NCBI GenBank assembly: GCA_022841205.1
Contig: JALHCK010000013.1
Location: 45,226 to 109,225 of the forward strand
Length of the DNA: 64,000 bases
Reading direction: 5' to 3'
Source: Methanomicrobiales archaeon
GTDB taxonomy: Archaea > Halobacteriota > Methanomicrobia > Methanomicrobiales > Methanospirillaceae
The notes under the pieces are model-generated. The model saw only the letters and a program-made list of their open reading frames with translations. It did no database searches and was not told the origin of the DNA. This document shows positions 41,406 through 49,690 of this stretch, one piece after another (the first letter of the stretch is position 1; each line of letters opens with the position of its first letter). A program made the translations under genes and the position numbers.

Positions 41406-41814
41406 GATAATGAAAGAGGGGCTGCTGACCGATCGCCAGAAAGAAGTACTAAGATATCGGAAGCAGGGGCTGACCCAGCAGCAGATTGCTGATATCATCA
41501 ATACTTCGAAGGCAAACGTTTGTACGATCGAAAAATCGGCGACGGAGAATATCAGGAGGGCGAGAGAAACGCTTGAATTCCTGTATACTCTCGACGCAAC
41601 CCATCTCTGCACCATCGAGCCCGGAATGGATGTCCTCGACGTCGCTCCTTTTATTTACCAGGAGGCCGAGCGCATCGGCATCAAAGTCAAATATGATACC
41701 ATCTCCCTCATCAATAAGATGCGGGAGGCGATCCCGGAACGCCTCCGGGCACGCCACATCAGGGACTGCATTGAGGTGTATATTAACGAAGAAGGGGATC
41801 TCTACTTCGGTTGA
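41404..41814 (+). CDS. tfx: Tfx-family DNA-binding regulator
   Basis: A 136-aa archaeal regulator. The N-terminal HTH (LLTDRQKEVLRYRKQGLTQQQIADIINTSKANVCTIEKSATENIRRARET) is the strongly conserved Tfx signature; the C-terminal domain (VAPFIYQEAERIGIKVKYDTISLINKMREAIPERLRARHIRDCIEVYINEEGDLYFG) is the Tfx effector part. In Methanothermobacter, Tfx binds the promoter of the molybdenum formylmethanofuran dehydrogenase operon. No fmd/fwd genes are in this window; the neighbour here is mtd. ATG 41410 is an alternative start. Confidence 0.93.
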   Translation: MIMKEGLLTDRQKEVLRYRKQGLTQQQIADIINTSKANVCTIEKSATENIRRARETLEFLYTLDATHLCTIEPGMDVLDVAPFIYQEAERIGIKVKYDTISLINKMREAIPERLRARHIRDCIEVYINEEGDLYFG

Positions 41815-42362
41815 ACGATTTGGGAGTCCGGCATATAATTCCCGGGAGATCGTATGCCGCATCCGGGTGCAGGCTTCGCGAAGATTTATATTCATTTCTG
41901 TATAATTATTATGGAAGCCTCTCTGAGGTTTCCGGTGAAAACCGGGATTCTCACGGGTGGGCATGCGCAACCGTATGGGGGCGCAGCCGAGAAGGAGTTG
42001 TGATCATTCACAACGGGCTGACACGGTGGATCTGATAAGCGCACGGGTGGACGTGATCTCACACGGGCCCGCATGCGCCGCGAGCGCGGTGCATATGCGC
42101 AAAAGTTCAGTATCTGTTGGCGAAGACCACGTTGGACCCGATGGCCGGCGGAATTCAGAGAGAGATCCGCAGGGGCCATCCGGATGAAATTCACAGACCG
42201 GGCTAGCACTGCCGGATAATCTAAGGCAGGCCAGTTCCCGAATCCGGGCATCACGCTTTCTCGGAGCAGACCGGATCTTCCACGGATCGTTTTCCGTGGC
42301 GTATCTATGCGATCCGGAAAACTGCACACAACGTTCAGATCGTATACAAGGATTGATACCGT
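41815..42362 (+). ncRNA. Structured intergenic region upstream of rpl3 (candidate leader or independent RNA)
   Basis: 548 bases hold no supportable gene but much predicted structure on the plus strand. A TATA box (GATTTATATT, about 41883) is followed by a 9-bp hairpin beginning GGAAGCCTC with a TCT loop, then a GAAA-tetraloop hairpin (CCGGT-GAAA-ACCGG). After these come a GGC-TGCGC/GCGCA-GCC helix enclosed by TTCTC/GAGAA, and TTGTGA-TCAT-TCACAA (41998-42013). An 8-bp hairpin lies at 42074-42093, and a two-step stem GATGGCC...GGCCATC encloses GCGGA/TCCGC (about 42138-42180). The last is CCACGGA-TCGTTT-TCCGTGG (42280-42299). A hairpin CGGCATA/TATGCCG (41829-41859) follows tfx. It may be the mRNA leader of the ribosomal cluster or a separate RNA. 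Confidence 0.5.
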
Positions 42363-43376
42363 ATGCCAAAGATCAACACACCGCGAAAGGGATCCCTCGC
42401 ATTCAGCCCCAGAAAACGGGCAAAGAGCCAGGTTCCAAAATACCAGTCCTGGTCCGGCTACGAGGGTACGCCGGTGCTGCAGGGGTTTGCCGGTTACAAG
42501 GTGGGCATGACGCACGTGGTCATGGTGGACGACCACAAGAACAGCCCGACCGAAGGGAAGGATATCATGGTACCGGTGACCGTCATCGAGATTCCTTCCA
42601 TGAAGGTTGCAGCGATCCGGGCGTATGCCCGTGATACCTACGGCCGGCACCCCCTTACCGAGGTATGGACGGAGAAACCGGATCTGGCTCTGGAAAAGCG
42701 GATCTCCCTTCCCGGGTCATATGACGGTGCAGTGGCGAAAAAGAAGATCGAGGAAGCGATGGCCGAAGGGAAGGTCGCCGACATCTTTGTCCTGATGCAT
42801 ACCACACCCGAAAAAATCACCGGTATCCCGAAGAAGGTGCCCGATCTCATGGAGATCCGGGTGGCAGGGGGTCCGGTTGAAGGGCGTTACGAGTTCGCGA
42901 ACGGACTGCTGGGAAAGGAGGTGAGCCTCACGAGCATCGTCAAGCCGGGATCCTATGCGGATATAACTGCGGTCACCACAGGAAAGGGAACCCAGGGCCC
43001 GGTCAAGCGCTGGGGAATCAAGCTTCGCAAACGGAAACACTCCCGGGGAGGCAAGAAACGCCACATCGGAAACCTGGGCCCCTGGAACCCCCATCACGTC
43101 CGGTGGCAGGTGCCACAGACCGGGCAGATGGGATACCAGCAGCGGACGGAATTCAACAAGAGGATTCTCTCGATCGGCAACAACGGGTCGGAGATCACCC
43201 CTGCCGGGGGGTTCCTCCATTATGGCGTTCTTCGTAACCCGTACGTACTGGTGAAGGGATCCATTCCCGGACCTGCCAAACGACTGGTGAGAATCCGGCC
43301 TGCCATCAGGCAGGGAGAGCACGCGGTCAGGCAGCCTGCGATACAATTCGTAAGCGTTCAGAGCAAGCAGGGGTGA
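42363..43376 (+). CDS. rpl3: Ribosomal protein uL3
   Basis: Large-subunit protein L3, 337 aa, archaeal/eukaryotic form. It opens with MPKINTPRKGSLAFSPRKRAKSQVPKYQSW, and the loop reaching the peptidyl-transferase centre is GGKKRHIGNLGPWNPHHVRWQVPQTGQMGYQQRTEFNKRIL. It is the first gene of the S10-like cluster; rpl4 begins 6 bases after its stop. Upstream lies the structured region from 41.9 kb. Confidence 0.97.
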   Translation: MPKINTPRKGSLAFSPRKRAKSQVPKYQSWSGYEGTPVLQGFAGYKVGMTHVVMVDDHKNSPTEGKDIMVPVTVIEIPSMKVAAIRAYARDTYGRHPLTEVWTEKPDLALEKRISLPGSYDGAVAKKKIEEAMAEGKVADIFVLMHTTPEKITGIPKKVPDLMEIRVAGGPVEGRYEFANGLLGKEVSLTSIVKPGSYADITAVTTGKGTQGPVKRWGIKLRKRKHSRGGKKRHIGNLGPWNPHHVRWQVPQTGQMGYQQRTEFNKRILSIGNNGSEITPAGGFLHYGVLRNPYVLVKGSIPGPAKRLVRIRPAIRQGEHAVRQPAIQFVSVQSKQG

Positions 43377-43382
43377 GCGAAG

Positions 43383-44129
43383 ATGAAAGCACAGATTCTA
43401 ACACTTGATGGCACAGTGGCGGGCGACATCGATCTGCCCGAGGCGTTTTATGAAGAGTACCGCCCCGACCTCATCAGGAAAGCCGTTCACGCCCTCCAGA
43501 GCACCCGCAGGCAGCCGCACGGGACATACCCGTATGCAGGCATCGAATCATCCGCTGTAGGCTGGGGCAGCGGACGGGGGGCCTCACACGTTCCCCGTAT
43601 CAGGTCCGGTTCACGGGCAGCAAAGGTTCCGCAGGCAAAGGGCGGGCGTGAAGCCCACCCTCCGGTGGTTGAGAAAGTCCTCCTGCAGCGGATCAACAAG
43701 AAAGAGAAGAAAAAGGCATTCAGATCCGCACTGGCGGCAAGCGCCTCGGAAGAACTTGTCCGGGCACGGGGCCACCTCTTCCCAGGATCGCTTCCGGTAG
43801 TATTCGAGAACAGCTTCGAGAACCTGGAGAAGACTGCGGAAGTCATCGCTGCCCTGACTGCGGCCGGGGTGTTTCCCGATGTGGAGCGCTCCAAGCAGAG
43901 CAGGAAGGTTCGTGCCGGGCGGGGAAAGATGCGGGGCCGTCGTTACAAGCAACGCAAGAGCCTGCTCATCGTTACCGGGGAATTTCCCCTCAAGGCGGCA
44001 CAGAACCTTGCCGGAGTTGACGTCGTGACGTTTGACCAGCTGAATACCGAGCTCCTTGCTCCGGGCACCCTTCCCGGCCGTCTCACGGTCTTCACCGAGA
44101 GTGCCCTGATGAAACTGGGGGGGCAGTGA
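43383..44129 (+). CDS. rpl4: Ribosomal protein uL4 (archaeal L4e form)
   Basis: 248 aa. The extended loop lining the exit tunnel is present (GWGSGRGASHVPRIRSGSRAAKVPQAKGGREAHPP), with the archaeal C-terminal part (GKMRGRRYKQRKSLLIV). It sits between rpl3 and rpl23 with almost no spacing. Confidence 0.97.
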   Translation: MKAQILTLDGTVAGDIDLPEAFYEEYRPDLIRKAVHALQSTRRQPHGTYPYAGIESSAVGWGSGRGASHVPRIRSGSRAAKVPQAKGGREAHPPVVEKVLLQRINKKEKKKAFRSALAASASEELVRARGHLFPGSLPVVFENSFENLEKTAEVIAALTAAGVFPDVERSKQSRKVRAGRGKMRGRRYKQRKSLLIVTGEFPLKAAQNLAGVDVVTFDQLNTELLAPGTLPGRLTVFTESALMKLGGQ

Positions 44130-44130
44130 G

Positions 44131-44379
44131 ATGGTGCTTAAGCATCCCTATGTGACTGAAAAGGCCATGATGGCGCTTGAGAAGGAGAACAAGCTCCAGT
44201 TCCTCGTAGACCGGAACGCTACCAAGAGCCAGATCAAGCGGGAGATCGAGCGGGCGTTCGAACAGGAAGTGGTCGGTATCTCAACGGCAATGACAATGCA
44301 CGGTGAGAAGAAAGCGACCATCAGCTTTGCAAACGAGAAGGCTGCCGAGGAGATTCTCAGCAGGCTTGGCATAATGTAG
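44131..44379 (+). CDS. rpl23: Ribosomal protein uL23
   Basis: 82 aa, exit-site protein and docking point of SRP and SecY. KHPYVTEKAMMALEKENKLQFLVDRNATKSQIKREIERAF is the family core. The ATG lies one base after the rpl4 stop. Confidence 0.97.
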   Translation: MVLKHPYVTEKAMMALEKENKLQFLVDRNATKSQIKREIERAFEQEVVGISTAMTMHGEKKATISFANEKAAEEILSRLGIM

Positions 44380-44388
44380 GTGAGGGAG

Positions 44389-45105
44389 ATGGGACATCGC
44401 ATTACAACACAGAACAGGGGAAAAGGAGGTTCGACTTACCGGGTTCCGTCACACCGGTTCAAGGCAGCACTCCGTCACGCCGGGACAAGTGAAACGACGG
44501 TGCGAGGTACGGTAAGCGATATCGAGCACGATCCGGCCCGCCACACCCCTATTGCCCTCGTGAAACTCGAGGATGGATCGAAGATGTACATGCTGGTCAC
44601 GGAAGGTATCGGCGTTGGTGACGAGGTCGTCTGGGGACCGGAAGCAGAAGTCCGGAACGGCAACACCCTCCCGCTCGGATCGATTCCGACCGGAGCATAC
44701 ATCTGCAACATCGAAGCCAGGCCCAATGACGGGGGAAAATTCGTCCGTGCGAGCGGCGTCCAGGCCATAGTTATCGACAAGAGCGAGGGCCAGGTGGGCG
44801 TCCAGATGCCAAGCGGTGTAACCAAATGGTTCAGTGCACGCTGCCGGGCGACCGTCGGCATCGTTGCCGGTGGCGGACGTGGAGAGAAACCATTCATCAA
44901 GGCCGGCAACAAGTTCCACAAGATGAGGAATGCGGCCTCGAACTGGCCCCGCGTCCGGGGTGTGGCCATGAACGTCATCGACCATCCCTTTGGAGGCGGC
45001 GGTCACCAGCATGCCGGTCGACCAAAGACCATTGGCAGGGGGACATCCCCGGGAAGGACAGTCGGACACATAGCGGCCCGGAAGACCGGCCGCGGCAAGA
45101 AGTGA
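44389..45105 (+). CDS. rpl2: Ribosomal protein uL2
   Basis: 238 aa. MGHRITTQNRGKGGSTYRVPSHR begins the OB-fold domain; the conserved C-terminal segment with the peptidyl-transferase histidine is VRGVAMNVIDHPFGGGGHQHAGRPKT. ATG 44389 is preceded by GAGGGAG; a GTG 9 bases earlier would be unusual. Confidence 0.97.
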   Translation: MGHRITTQNRGKGGSTYRVPSHRFKAALRHAGTSETTVRGTVSDIEHDPARHTPIALVKLEDGSKMYMLVTEGIGVGDEVVWGPEAEVRNGNTLPLGSIPTGAYICNIEARPNDGGKFVRASGVQAIVIDKSEGQVGVQMPSGVTKWFSARCRATVGIVAGGGRGEKPFIKAGNKFHKMRNAASNWPRVRGVAMNVIDHPFGGGGHQHAGRPKTIGRGTSPGRTVGHIAARKTGRGKK

Positions 45106-45115
45106 GGGTATTGAC

Positions 45116-45529
45116 ATGGCAAAGAAGACACAGAAGAGACTGCCGAGGCGGCGCGAGGAATTCACCTACCGCGGTTTCCGGATAGATGAGCTTCGCAAGA
45201 TGGGGACAAGCGAACTCCTGCCGGTCATGCCCGCACGGGTCCGCCGGAAGGTACGGAGGGGCCTGACGCAGGGCGAGGAGCACCTTCTCGCCCGGTTCAG
45301 GAGCGGTGAGGCAAAGATCCGTACCCATCTCCGCGACATGGTCATCATGCCCGACATGATCGGGAAGGAAGTGGAAATCTATAACGGAAAGGAGTTCATG
45401 AAGGTCGAGATCCAGCCCGAATCGATCTTCCACTACCTTGGCGAGTTCGCGCTGACAAGGAGAAAAGTGACCCACGGGAGTGCCGGTATCGGTGCCACCC
45501 GGTCGAGCAAGTATGTACCGCTGAAGTGA
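45116..45529 (+). CDS. rps19: Ribosomal protein uS19
   Basis: 137 aa with the archaeal/eukaryotic N-terminal extension (FTYRGFRIDELRKMGTSELLPVMPARVRRKVRRGL) and the core IGKEVEIYNGKEFMKVEIQPESIFHYLGEFALTRRKVTHGSAGIGATRSSKYVPLK, which contacts the head of the small subunit. Confidence 0.97.
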   Translation: MAKKTQKRLPRRREEFTYRGFRIDELRKMGTSELLPVMPARVRRKVRRGLTQGEEHLLARFRSGEAKIRTHLRDMVIMPDMIGKEVEIYNGKEFMKVEIQPESIFHYLGEFALTRRKVTHGSAGIGATRSSKYVPLK

Positions 45530-45535
45530 TGGTCA

Positions 45536-45997
45536 ATGGCACGCACAGGTTATTCAACACCGGTCTCGGGCGAAACCGTGGCCAGGGGAAAGGCGAACGA
45601 ACTGCCAATCTCCCCGAAACATGCCATGGAGATAGCCAGGTTCATCAGGAACAAAAAGACCGGAGAGGCGGTAGCATACCTCGAAGAGGTTATCTCTGCA
45701 AAGAAAGCAATCCCCTTCCGGAAATACAACCGCAAGGTCGCCCACAAACGCGGGCTCTCCGGCTGGGACGCGGGGAGATACCCGCGCAAGGCATCCCTGG
45801 CTTATGTCCGGCTGATCCATTCGGTTACCAAGAACGCAGAATATCTCGGCCTTGATACCGGGAACCTGCGGATCATCCACGCCGCTGCCAACAGGGGAAG
45901 GGGCTTTGAGGGGATGTTCCCGAGAGCCATGGGCCGGGCAACGCCCAAGCGCCGGGAGACCGTGAATATCGAGATCGTTGTTCAGGAAGTGCAGTAA
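45536..45997 (+). CDS. rpl22: Ribosomal protein uL22
   Basis: 153 aa. The tunnel-lining hairpin region PFRKYNRKVAHKRGLSGWDAGRYPRKASLAYVRLIHS and PRAMGRATPKRRETVNIEIVVQE are characteristic of the archaeal form. Its stop overlaps the rps3 ATG (TAATG). Confidence 0.97.
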   Translation: MARTGYSTPVSGETVARGKANELPISPKHAMEIARFIRNKKTGEAVAYLEEVISAKKAIPFRKYNRKVAHKRGLSGWDAGRYPRKASLAYVRLIHSVTKNAEYLGLDTGNLRIIHAAANRGRGFEGMFPRAMGRATPKRRETVNIEIVVQEVQ

Positions 45998-46710
45998 TGG
46001 CGGTAGAGAGAAAGTTCATCGCCGAAGGGGCGCGACGCGCCCGGGTGGAGAAGTATCTGGTCAAGGAGCTTCGCCGCGCCGGATACGGTGGAATGGATCT
46101 GCAGAGAACCCCGCTTGGCACCCAGGTGACGATTTACGCCGAGAAACCCGGTATCGTGATCGGCAAGGGCGGAAAGGTGGTCAGGCAGCTGACCCAGGAT
46201 CTTGCAACCAGCTTCGGGGTCGAATCGCCACAAATAGAGGTCCAGCAGGTTGCAAACCCTAGCTTCAATGCCCAGATCATGGCCGAACGCCTGGCCAACG
46301 CCCTCGAACGGGGCTGGTATTTCCGTAAGGCGGGGTCGAGTATCATCAGGAGGGTTATGGAATCAGGCGCCCTGGGATGCGAGGTTATCATCGCCGGGAA
46401 GCTCACCGGCTCCCGTGCCCGTGTGCAGAAATTCACCCAGGGCTACATCAAGCACAGTGGTGAACCGGTCAATACCATCGTGGAAAAAGGATATGCGGTC
46501 GCCGTCAAGAAGCTCGGCGTAATCGGTGTCCAGGTGTGTATCATACCGCCCGATGCCAAGCTTCCTGACCATTTCGAGATGTTCAAGCCGAAGGAGAAAC
46601 CACTGCCGCCACCATCCATAGAAGTGACCGATGTTGGCGAGGATGTCAACGATGACCTCGAGAATATGATCGAGGAATATGCTGACGAAACCCTGCTGGA
46701 GGAACGGTAA
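45997..46710 (+). CDS. rps3: Ribosomal protein uS3
   Basis: 237 aa with an N-terminal KH domain (VTIYAEKPGIVIGKGGKVVRQLTQDL) and the C-terminal S3 domain (GSSIIRRVMESGALGCEVIIAGKLTGSRARVQKFTQGYIKHSGEPV), located at the mRNA entry. The acidic tail (TDVGEDVNDDLENMIEEYADE) is longer than in bacteria. Confidence 0.97.
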   Translation: MAVERKFIAEGARRARVEKYLVKELRRAGYGGMDLQRTPLGTQVTIYAEKPGIVIGKGGKVVRQLTQDLATSFGVESPQIEVQQVANPSFNAQIMAERLANALERGWYFRKAGSSIIRRVMESGALGCEVIIAGKLTGSRARVQKFTQGYIKHSGEPVNTIVEKGYAVAVKKLGVIGVQVCIIPPDAKLPDHFEMFKPKEKPLPPPSIEVTDVGEDVNDDLENMIEEYADETLLEER

Positions 46711-46711
46711 T

Positions 46712-46915
46712 ATGGCGATATTCCGCGCAAGTGACATCAGGCAATTCTCCAACGTGGAGTTGCAGGAGCAGCTGGACAAGCTCAAAATCGAGCTGATCCA
46801 GCATAACGGAAAGGTCAGCGCCGGAGGGTCGACCGAGAACCCTGGGAGAATCAGGGAACTCCGCCGAACTATTGCCCGGATGATGACCGAACAGAACCAG
46901 AGGAGAGCAGTATGA
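46712..46915 (+). CDS. rpl29: Ribosomal protein uL29
   Basis: 67 aa, two-helix exit-tunnel rim protein. Core: MAIFRASDIRQFSNVELQEQLDKLKIELIQ...NPGRIRELRRTIARMMTEQN. ATG 46712 directly follows the rps3 stop and has a GGAGG site upstream. An earlier in-frame start inside rps3 is not used. Confidence 0.95.
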   Translation: MAIFRASDIRQFSNVELQEQLDKLKIELIQHNGKVSAGGSTENPGRIRELRRTIARMMTEQNQRRAV

Positions 46916-47196
46916 TTGCTCCCCGGAACATCCTGCGTCACGAGCTCATCGGACTGGATGTTCTGGTCAGGGATGCAGCAAACCCCCTGCATCGGGGGAT
47001 CAGCGGCCGTGTCATCGATGAAACCAGAAACACCCTCGTCATCCGCACTGCGTGCGGTGACAAGAGAATACCGAAATCCCGTACCTGGTTCCGGTTCCTG
47101 CTTGGGGGGGGCGTACTGGTCGAGGTTGACGGTTCGGCGCTGGTCAATGCTCCTGAAAAGAGGATCATGCAGCATGCAAAAAAGAGAGGACCATAA
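46912..47196 (+). CDS. rnp1: Ribonuclease P protein component 1 (Rpp29/Pop4)
   Basis: 94 aa. The Sm-like beta barrel of the archaeal RNase P subunit that binds the RNA specificity region with Rpp21. GLDVLVRDAANPLHRGISGRVIDETRNTLVIRTACGDKRIPK is the family pattern. Embedded between rpl29 (four-base overlap) and rps17, the standard archaeal position. Confidence 0.93.
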   Translation: MIAPRNILRHELIGLDVLVRDAANPLHRGISGRVIDETRNTLVIRTACGDKRIPKSRTWFRFLLGGGVLVEVDGSALVNAPEKRIMQHAKKRGP

Positions 47197-47522
47197 TGGC
47201 ACGAAATATTGGATTGGGCGTCCGGCAGCCTGAAGAGGCATGCAGCGACGCAAATTGTCCGTTTCACGGCAGTTTACCGGTGCGCGGCCAGGTGATCACC
47301 GGCAAAGTCGTGAGCGATCGCATGATGGGAACGGTGGTCGTGGAGAGAGACTACCTCCATTATGTGGGCAAGTATGATCGGTATGAGAAGAGGAGCTCGC
47401 GGATTCATGCCCACAATCCGCCCTGCATCCAGGCAAAGACTGGCGACACCGTCAGGATTGCCGAGTGCAGGCCGCTCTCGAAGACCACCACATTCGTGGT
47501 CGTGGAGGTGCAGCAGTCATGA
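47196..47522 (+). CDS. rps17: Ribosomal protein uS17
   Basis: 108 aa OB-fold protein with the archaeal N-terminal extension (CSDANCPFHG contains a two-cysteine turn). Core: VRGQVITGKVVSDRMMGTVVVERDYLHYVGKYDRYEKRSSRIHAHNPPCIQAKTGDTVRIAECRPLSKTTTFVVVEV. Confidence 0.97.
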   Translation: MARNIGLGVRQPEEACSDANCPFHGSLPVRGQVITGKVVSDRMMGTVVVERDYLHYVGKYDRYEKRSSRIHAHNPPCIQAKTGDTVRIAECRPLSKTTTFVVVEVQQS

Positions 47523-47917
47523 AGGCGATACAGTCATCTATCCCGCGGGCCCTCTCCACCGGGACGCGCCTCCTTTGCGCAGATAATACCGGTGCTCGCG
47601 AAGTGCAGATCGTATCAGTCTTCGGCTACCACGGCGTTCGACGCCGGCAGCCGAAGCTGGGGCTTGGGGATATCGCCACGGTGAGCGTCAAGAAAGGGAC
47701 TCCGGACATGCGTCGCAAGCTGGTGCGTGCGGTGGTCATCAGGCAGCGCAAGGAGATGCGAAGACCGGGCGGATTACGTGTCGCTTTCGATGACAATGCC
47801 GTGGTTATCGTTGACGAGAAGAACGAGCCCCGCGGGACCGAGATCAAGGGCCCCGTTGCCAGGGAAGTAGCCGAGCGATTCCCAAAGATCGGTTCCATGG
47901 CTACCATGATCGTGTGA
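47519..47917 (+). CDS. rpl14: Ribosomal protein uL14
   Basis: 132 aa. ALSTGTRLLCADNTGAREVQIVSVFGYHG and GDIATVSVKKGTPDMRRKLVRAVVIRQRKEMRRPGGLRVAFDDNAVVIV are the L14 signature. ATG 47519 overlaps the rps17 stop by four bases; a longer frame starting at 47465 lies inside rps17. Confidence 0.97.
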   Translation: MKAIQSSIPRALSTGTRLLCADNTGAREVQIVSVFGYHGVRRRQPKLGLGDIATVSVKKGTPDMRRKLVRAVVIRQRKEMRRPGGLRVAFDDNAVVIVDEKNEPRGTEIKGPVAREVAERFPKIGSMATMIV

Positions 47918-47928
47918 GGTGTCGTCCA

Positions 47929-48294
47929 ATGGTACGAATTGAAAGTAAACAACCGAGAAAACAGCGTAAAGCGCGTTATACCGCACCATTACACCTCCGC
48001 AGCAGGCTCATTTCCTCACCGCTCTCAAAAGAGCTCAGGGATTTCTACAAGAGACGCTCGGTCCGGGTAATCAAGGGCGATACCATCAAGGTTCTCCGGG
48101 GAGAATCGGCTGGCACGGAGGGTGTGGTGGATGCGGTCGATACAGGCAGGTTTCGGATCGTTGTAGCAGGAATCTCCATTCCCAAGGCCGATGGAACGGA
48201 GGTACCGCGCCCGCTCGATCCATCGAACGTCCAGATCACAAAGCTCAACCTCAAGGACAGCAAGAGGGTCGGGAAGCTTGGGGAGGGACGCTGA
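47929..48294 (+). CDS. rpl24: Ribosomal protein uL24
   Basis: 121 aa with the KOW motif (RRSVRVIKGDTIKVLRGESAGTEGVVDAVDTGRFRIVVAGI). The N-terminal SKQPRKQRKARYTAPLHLRSRLISSPLS is archaeal/eukaryotic (L26e-like). ATG 47929 is preceded by GAGGTG. Confidence 0.96.
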   Translation: MVRIESKQPRKQRKARYTAPLHLRSRLISSPLSKELRDFYKRRSVRVIKGDTIKVLRGESAGTEGVVDAVDTGRFRIVVAGISIPKADGTEVPRPLDPSNVQITKLNLKDSKRVGKLGEGR

Positions 48295-49019
48295 TGTCGG
48301 ATCATCTCAAGCGGCTCCGGGCACCCGATTCATGGCATATCCCGAAGAAGACGGCAGCGTTCATCACCAAGACTGCAGCAGGTCCGCACAATGCCAACGC
48401 CATGCCGGTTGCCGTCTGGCTCCGTGACCACATGGGGTTTGCCCTGAACATGAAAGAGGTCAAACAGATCCTTGGTCAGCGGGATGTCATCATCAACGGG
48501 CGGCCCTGCCGCGACCCGAAAATGGGAATCGGGGTCTTCGATATCGTCTCCCTGCCTAAGATCGGAAAACATTATCGGATCCTCAGGGATAAGAAGGGCA
48601 GGCATAAGACCATCGAGATCGATGCCGAGTCGGCAAGGACCCGCCTGGCAAAGATCCGGGGAAAGACTATTGTCCCTGGCGGAAAGGTCCAGCTGAACCT
48701 CCGGTTTGGAGGCAACGTCATCGCTGACAACCGTTATAAGCCTGGCGACTCTGTGGTTCTGTCGATCTCGCCCGAGGACCGGTTCACCATCGTGGATCAC
48801 TTCCCGTTTGGGGTGGGACACATGGCCATGGTCATCGGCGGGAAACACTCCGGCAAAATCGCCCGGATCACCCGGGTAGAAAAGACACAATCAAGCGTCC
48901 CGAACCGGGTGTTCCTCGTCGATGAGCGTACTGGGACGGCCTTTGACACCATCGACTCCTACATTTATATGGTGGGCCGGGAGACCTCGGCACTTGCTGA
49001 ATGGGGGATTGAAGAATGA
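48294..49019 (+). CDS. rps4e: Ribosomal protein eS4
   Basis: 241 aa small-subunit protein absent from bacteria. HLKRLRAPDSWHIPKKTAAFITKTAAGPHNANAMPVAVWLRDHMGFALNMKEVKQILGQRDVIINGR carries the S4-like RNA-binding domain; a KOW segment (VGHMAMVIGGKHSGKIARI) lies towards the C-terminus. It overlaps rpl24 and rpl5 by one and four bases. Confidence 0.97.
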   Translation: MSDHLKRLRAPDSWHIPKKTAAFITKTAAGPHNANAMPVAVWLRDHMGFALNMKEVKQILGQRDVIINGRPCRDPKMGIGVFDIVSLPKIGKHYRILRDKKGRHKTIEIDAESARTRLAKIRGKTIVPGGKVQLNLRFGGNVIADNRYKPGDSVVLSISPEDRFTIVDHFPFGVGHMAMVIGGKHSGKIARITRVEKTQSSVPNRVFLVDERTGTAFDTIDSYIYMVGRETSALAEWGIEE

Positions 49020-49522
49020 ACCAGATGCGCGAGCTCTACGTGGAAAAGGTCGTGGTCCACATGGGCGTCGGAGAGGGTGGCGACAAGCTCACCAAGGCTA
49101 CCGACCTGATGCGCCAGATAACCGGAAACAACCCGGTGAAGAGCAATGCCAGGAAGACCAACCCGGCGTTTGGTATCCGCAAGGGGGCGCCCATCAGCTG
49201 CAAGGTAACCCTCCGCGGAAAAAAAGCAGGGGAATTCCTGGAAACAGCGTTCAGGATCATCGAGAAGAGGCTTTCTCCGGCCCAGTTCGACCGGCAGGGG
49301 AACTTCTCGTTCGGGATCGAGGAACATACCGATTTCCCCGGGATGTCGTATGACCCCCAGATCGGGATCTATGGCATGGACGTCAACGTTGCCCTCGCCA
49401 GGAAAGGCGTCAGGATTTCCCGGCGCCACATAGAGCAGCGGAAGCTGCCGCGGAAACAACGGGTGGCCCATGAAGACTCACTGGAGTTCCTGAAATCACG
49501 CTACAACGTGGAGGTGCGGTAA
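49016..49522 (+). CDS. rpl5: Ribosomal protein uL5
   Basis: 168 aa, 5S-rRNA-binding protein. MREL start followed by VEKVVVHMGVGEGGDKLTKATDLMRQITGNNPVKSNARKTNPAFGIRKGAPISCKVTLRGKKA and EEHTDFPGMSYDPQIGIYGMDVNVALARKGVRISRR. Confidence 0.97.
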   Translation: MNQMRELYVEKVVVHMGVGEGGDKLTKATDLMRQITGNNPVKSNARKTNPAFGIRKGAPISCKVTLRGKKAGEFLETAFRIIEKRLSPAQFDRQGNFSFGIEEHTDFPGMSYDPQIGIYGMDVNVALARKGVRISRRHIEQRKLPRKQRVAHEDSLEFLKSRYNVEVR

Positions 49523-49677
49523 TGGGCGGAGAGAAGACGAAGAAGTTTGGCCGGGGCGCATTTGCATGCACGATGTGCGGCCGCAAACAGGGGATTGTCC
49601 GCAGGTACCACATCATGTTCTGCAGGCAGTGCTTCCGTGAATGGGCCCAGAAGATGGGTTTCAAGAAGATGAACTGA
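49522..49677 (+). CDS. rps14: Ribosomal protein uS14, zinc-binding form
   Basis: 51 aa, read directly from the bases after rpl5. The protein has the two zinc knuckles CTMC and CRQC around GRKQGIVRRYHIMF and ends FREWAQKMGFKKMN, the conserved archaeal C-terminus. The ATG overlaps the rpl5 stop (TAATG). Confidence 0.96.
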   Translation: MGGEKTKKFGRGAFACTMCGRKQGIVRRYHIMFCRQCFREWAQKMGFKKMN

Positions 49678-49690
49678 GGGGGAATGTCCG

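Noticed and set aside
41907..42299. RNase P RNA as identity of the structured region
   Set aside because: A short stretch (GATGAAATTCACAGACCGGG) faintly recalls the 3' consensus, but the conserved 5' GAGGAAAGTCC element and P4 pairing are missing.
41892..42650. Long minus-strand open frame (252 aa) overlapping the rpl3 5' part
   Set aside because: It runs opposite to rpl3, has Arg/Pro/His-rich composition typical of high-GC shadows, and no recognisable domain or ribosome site.
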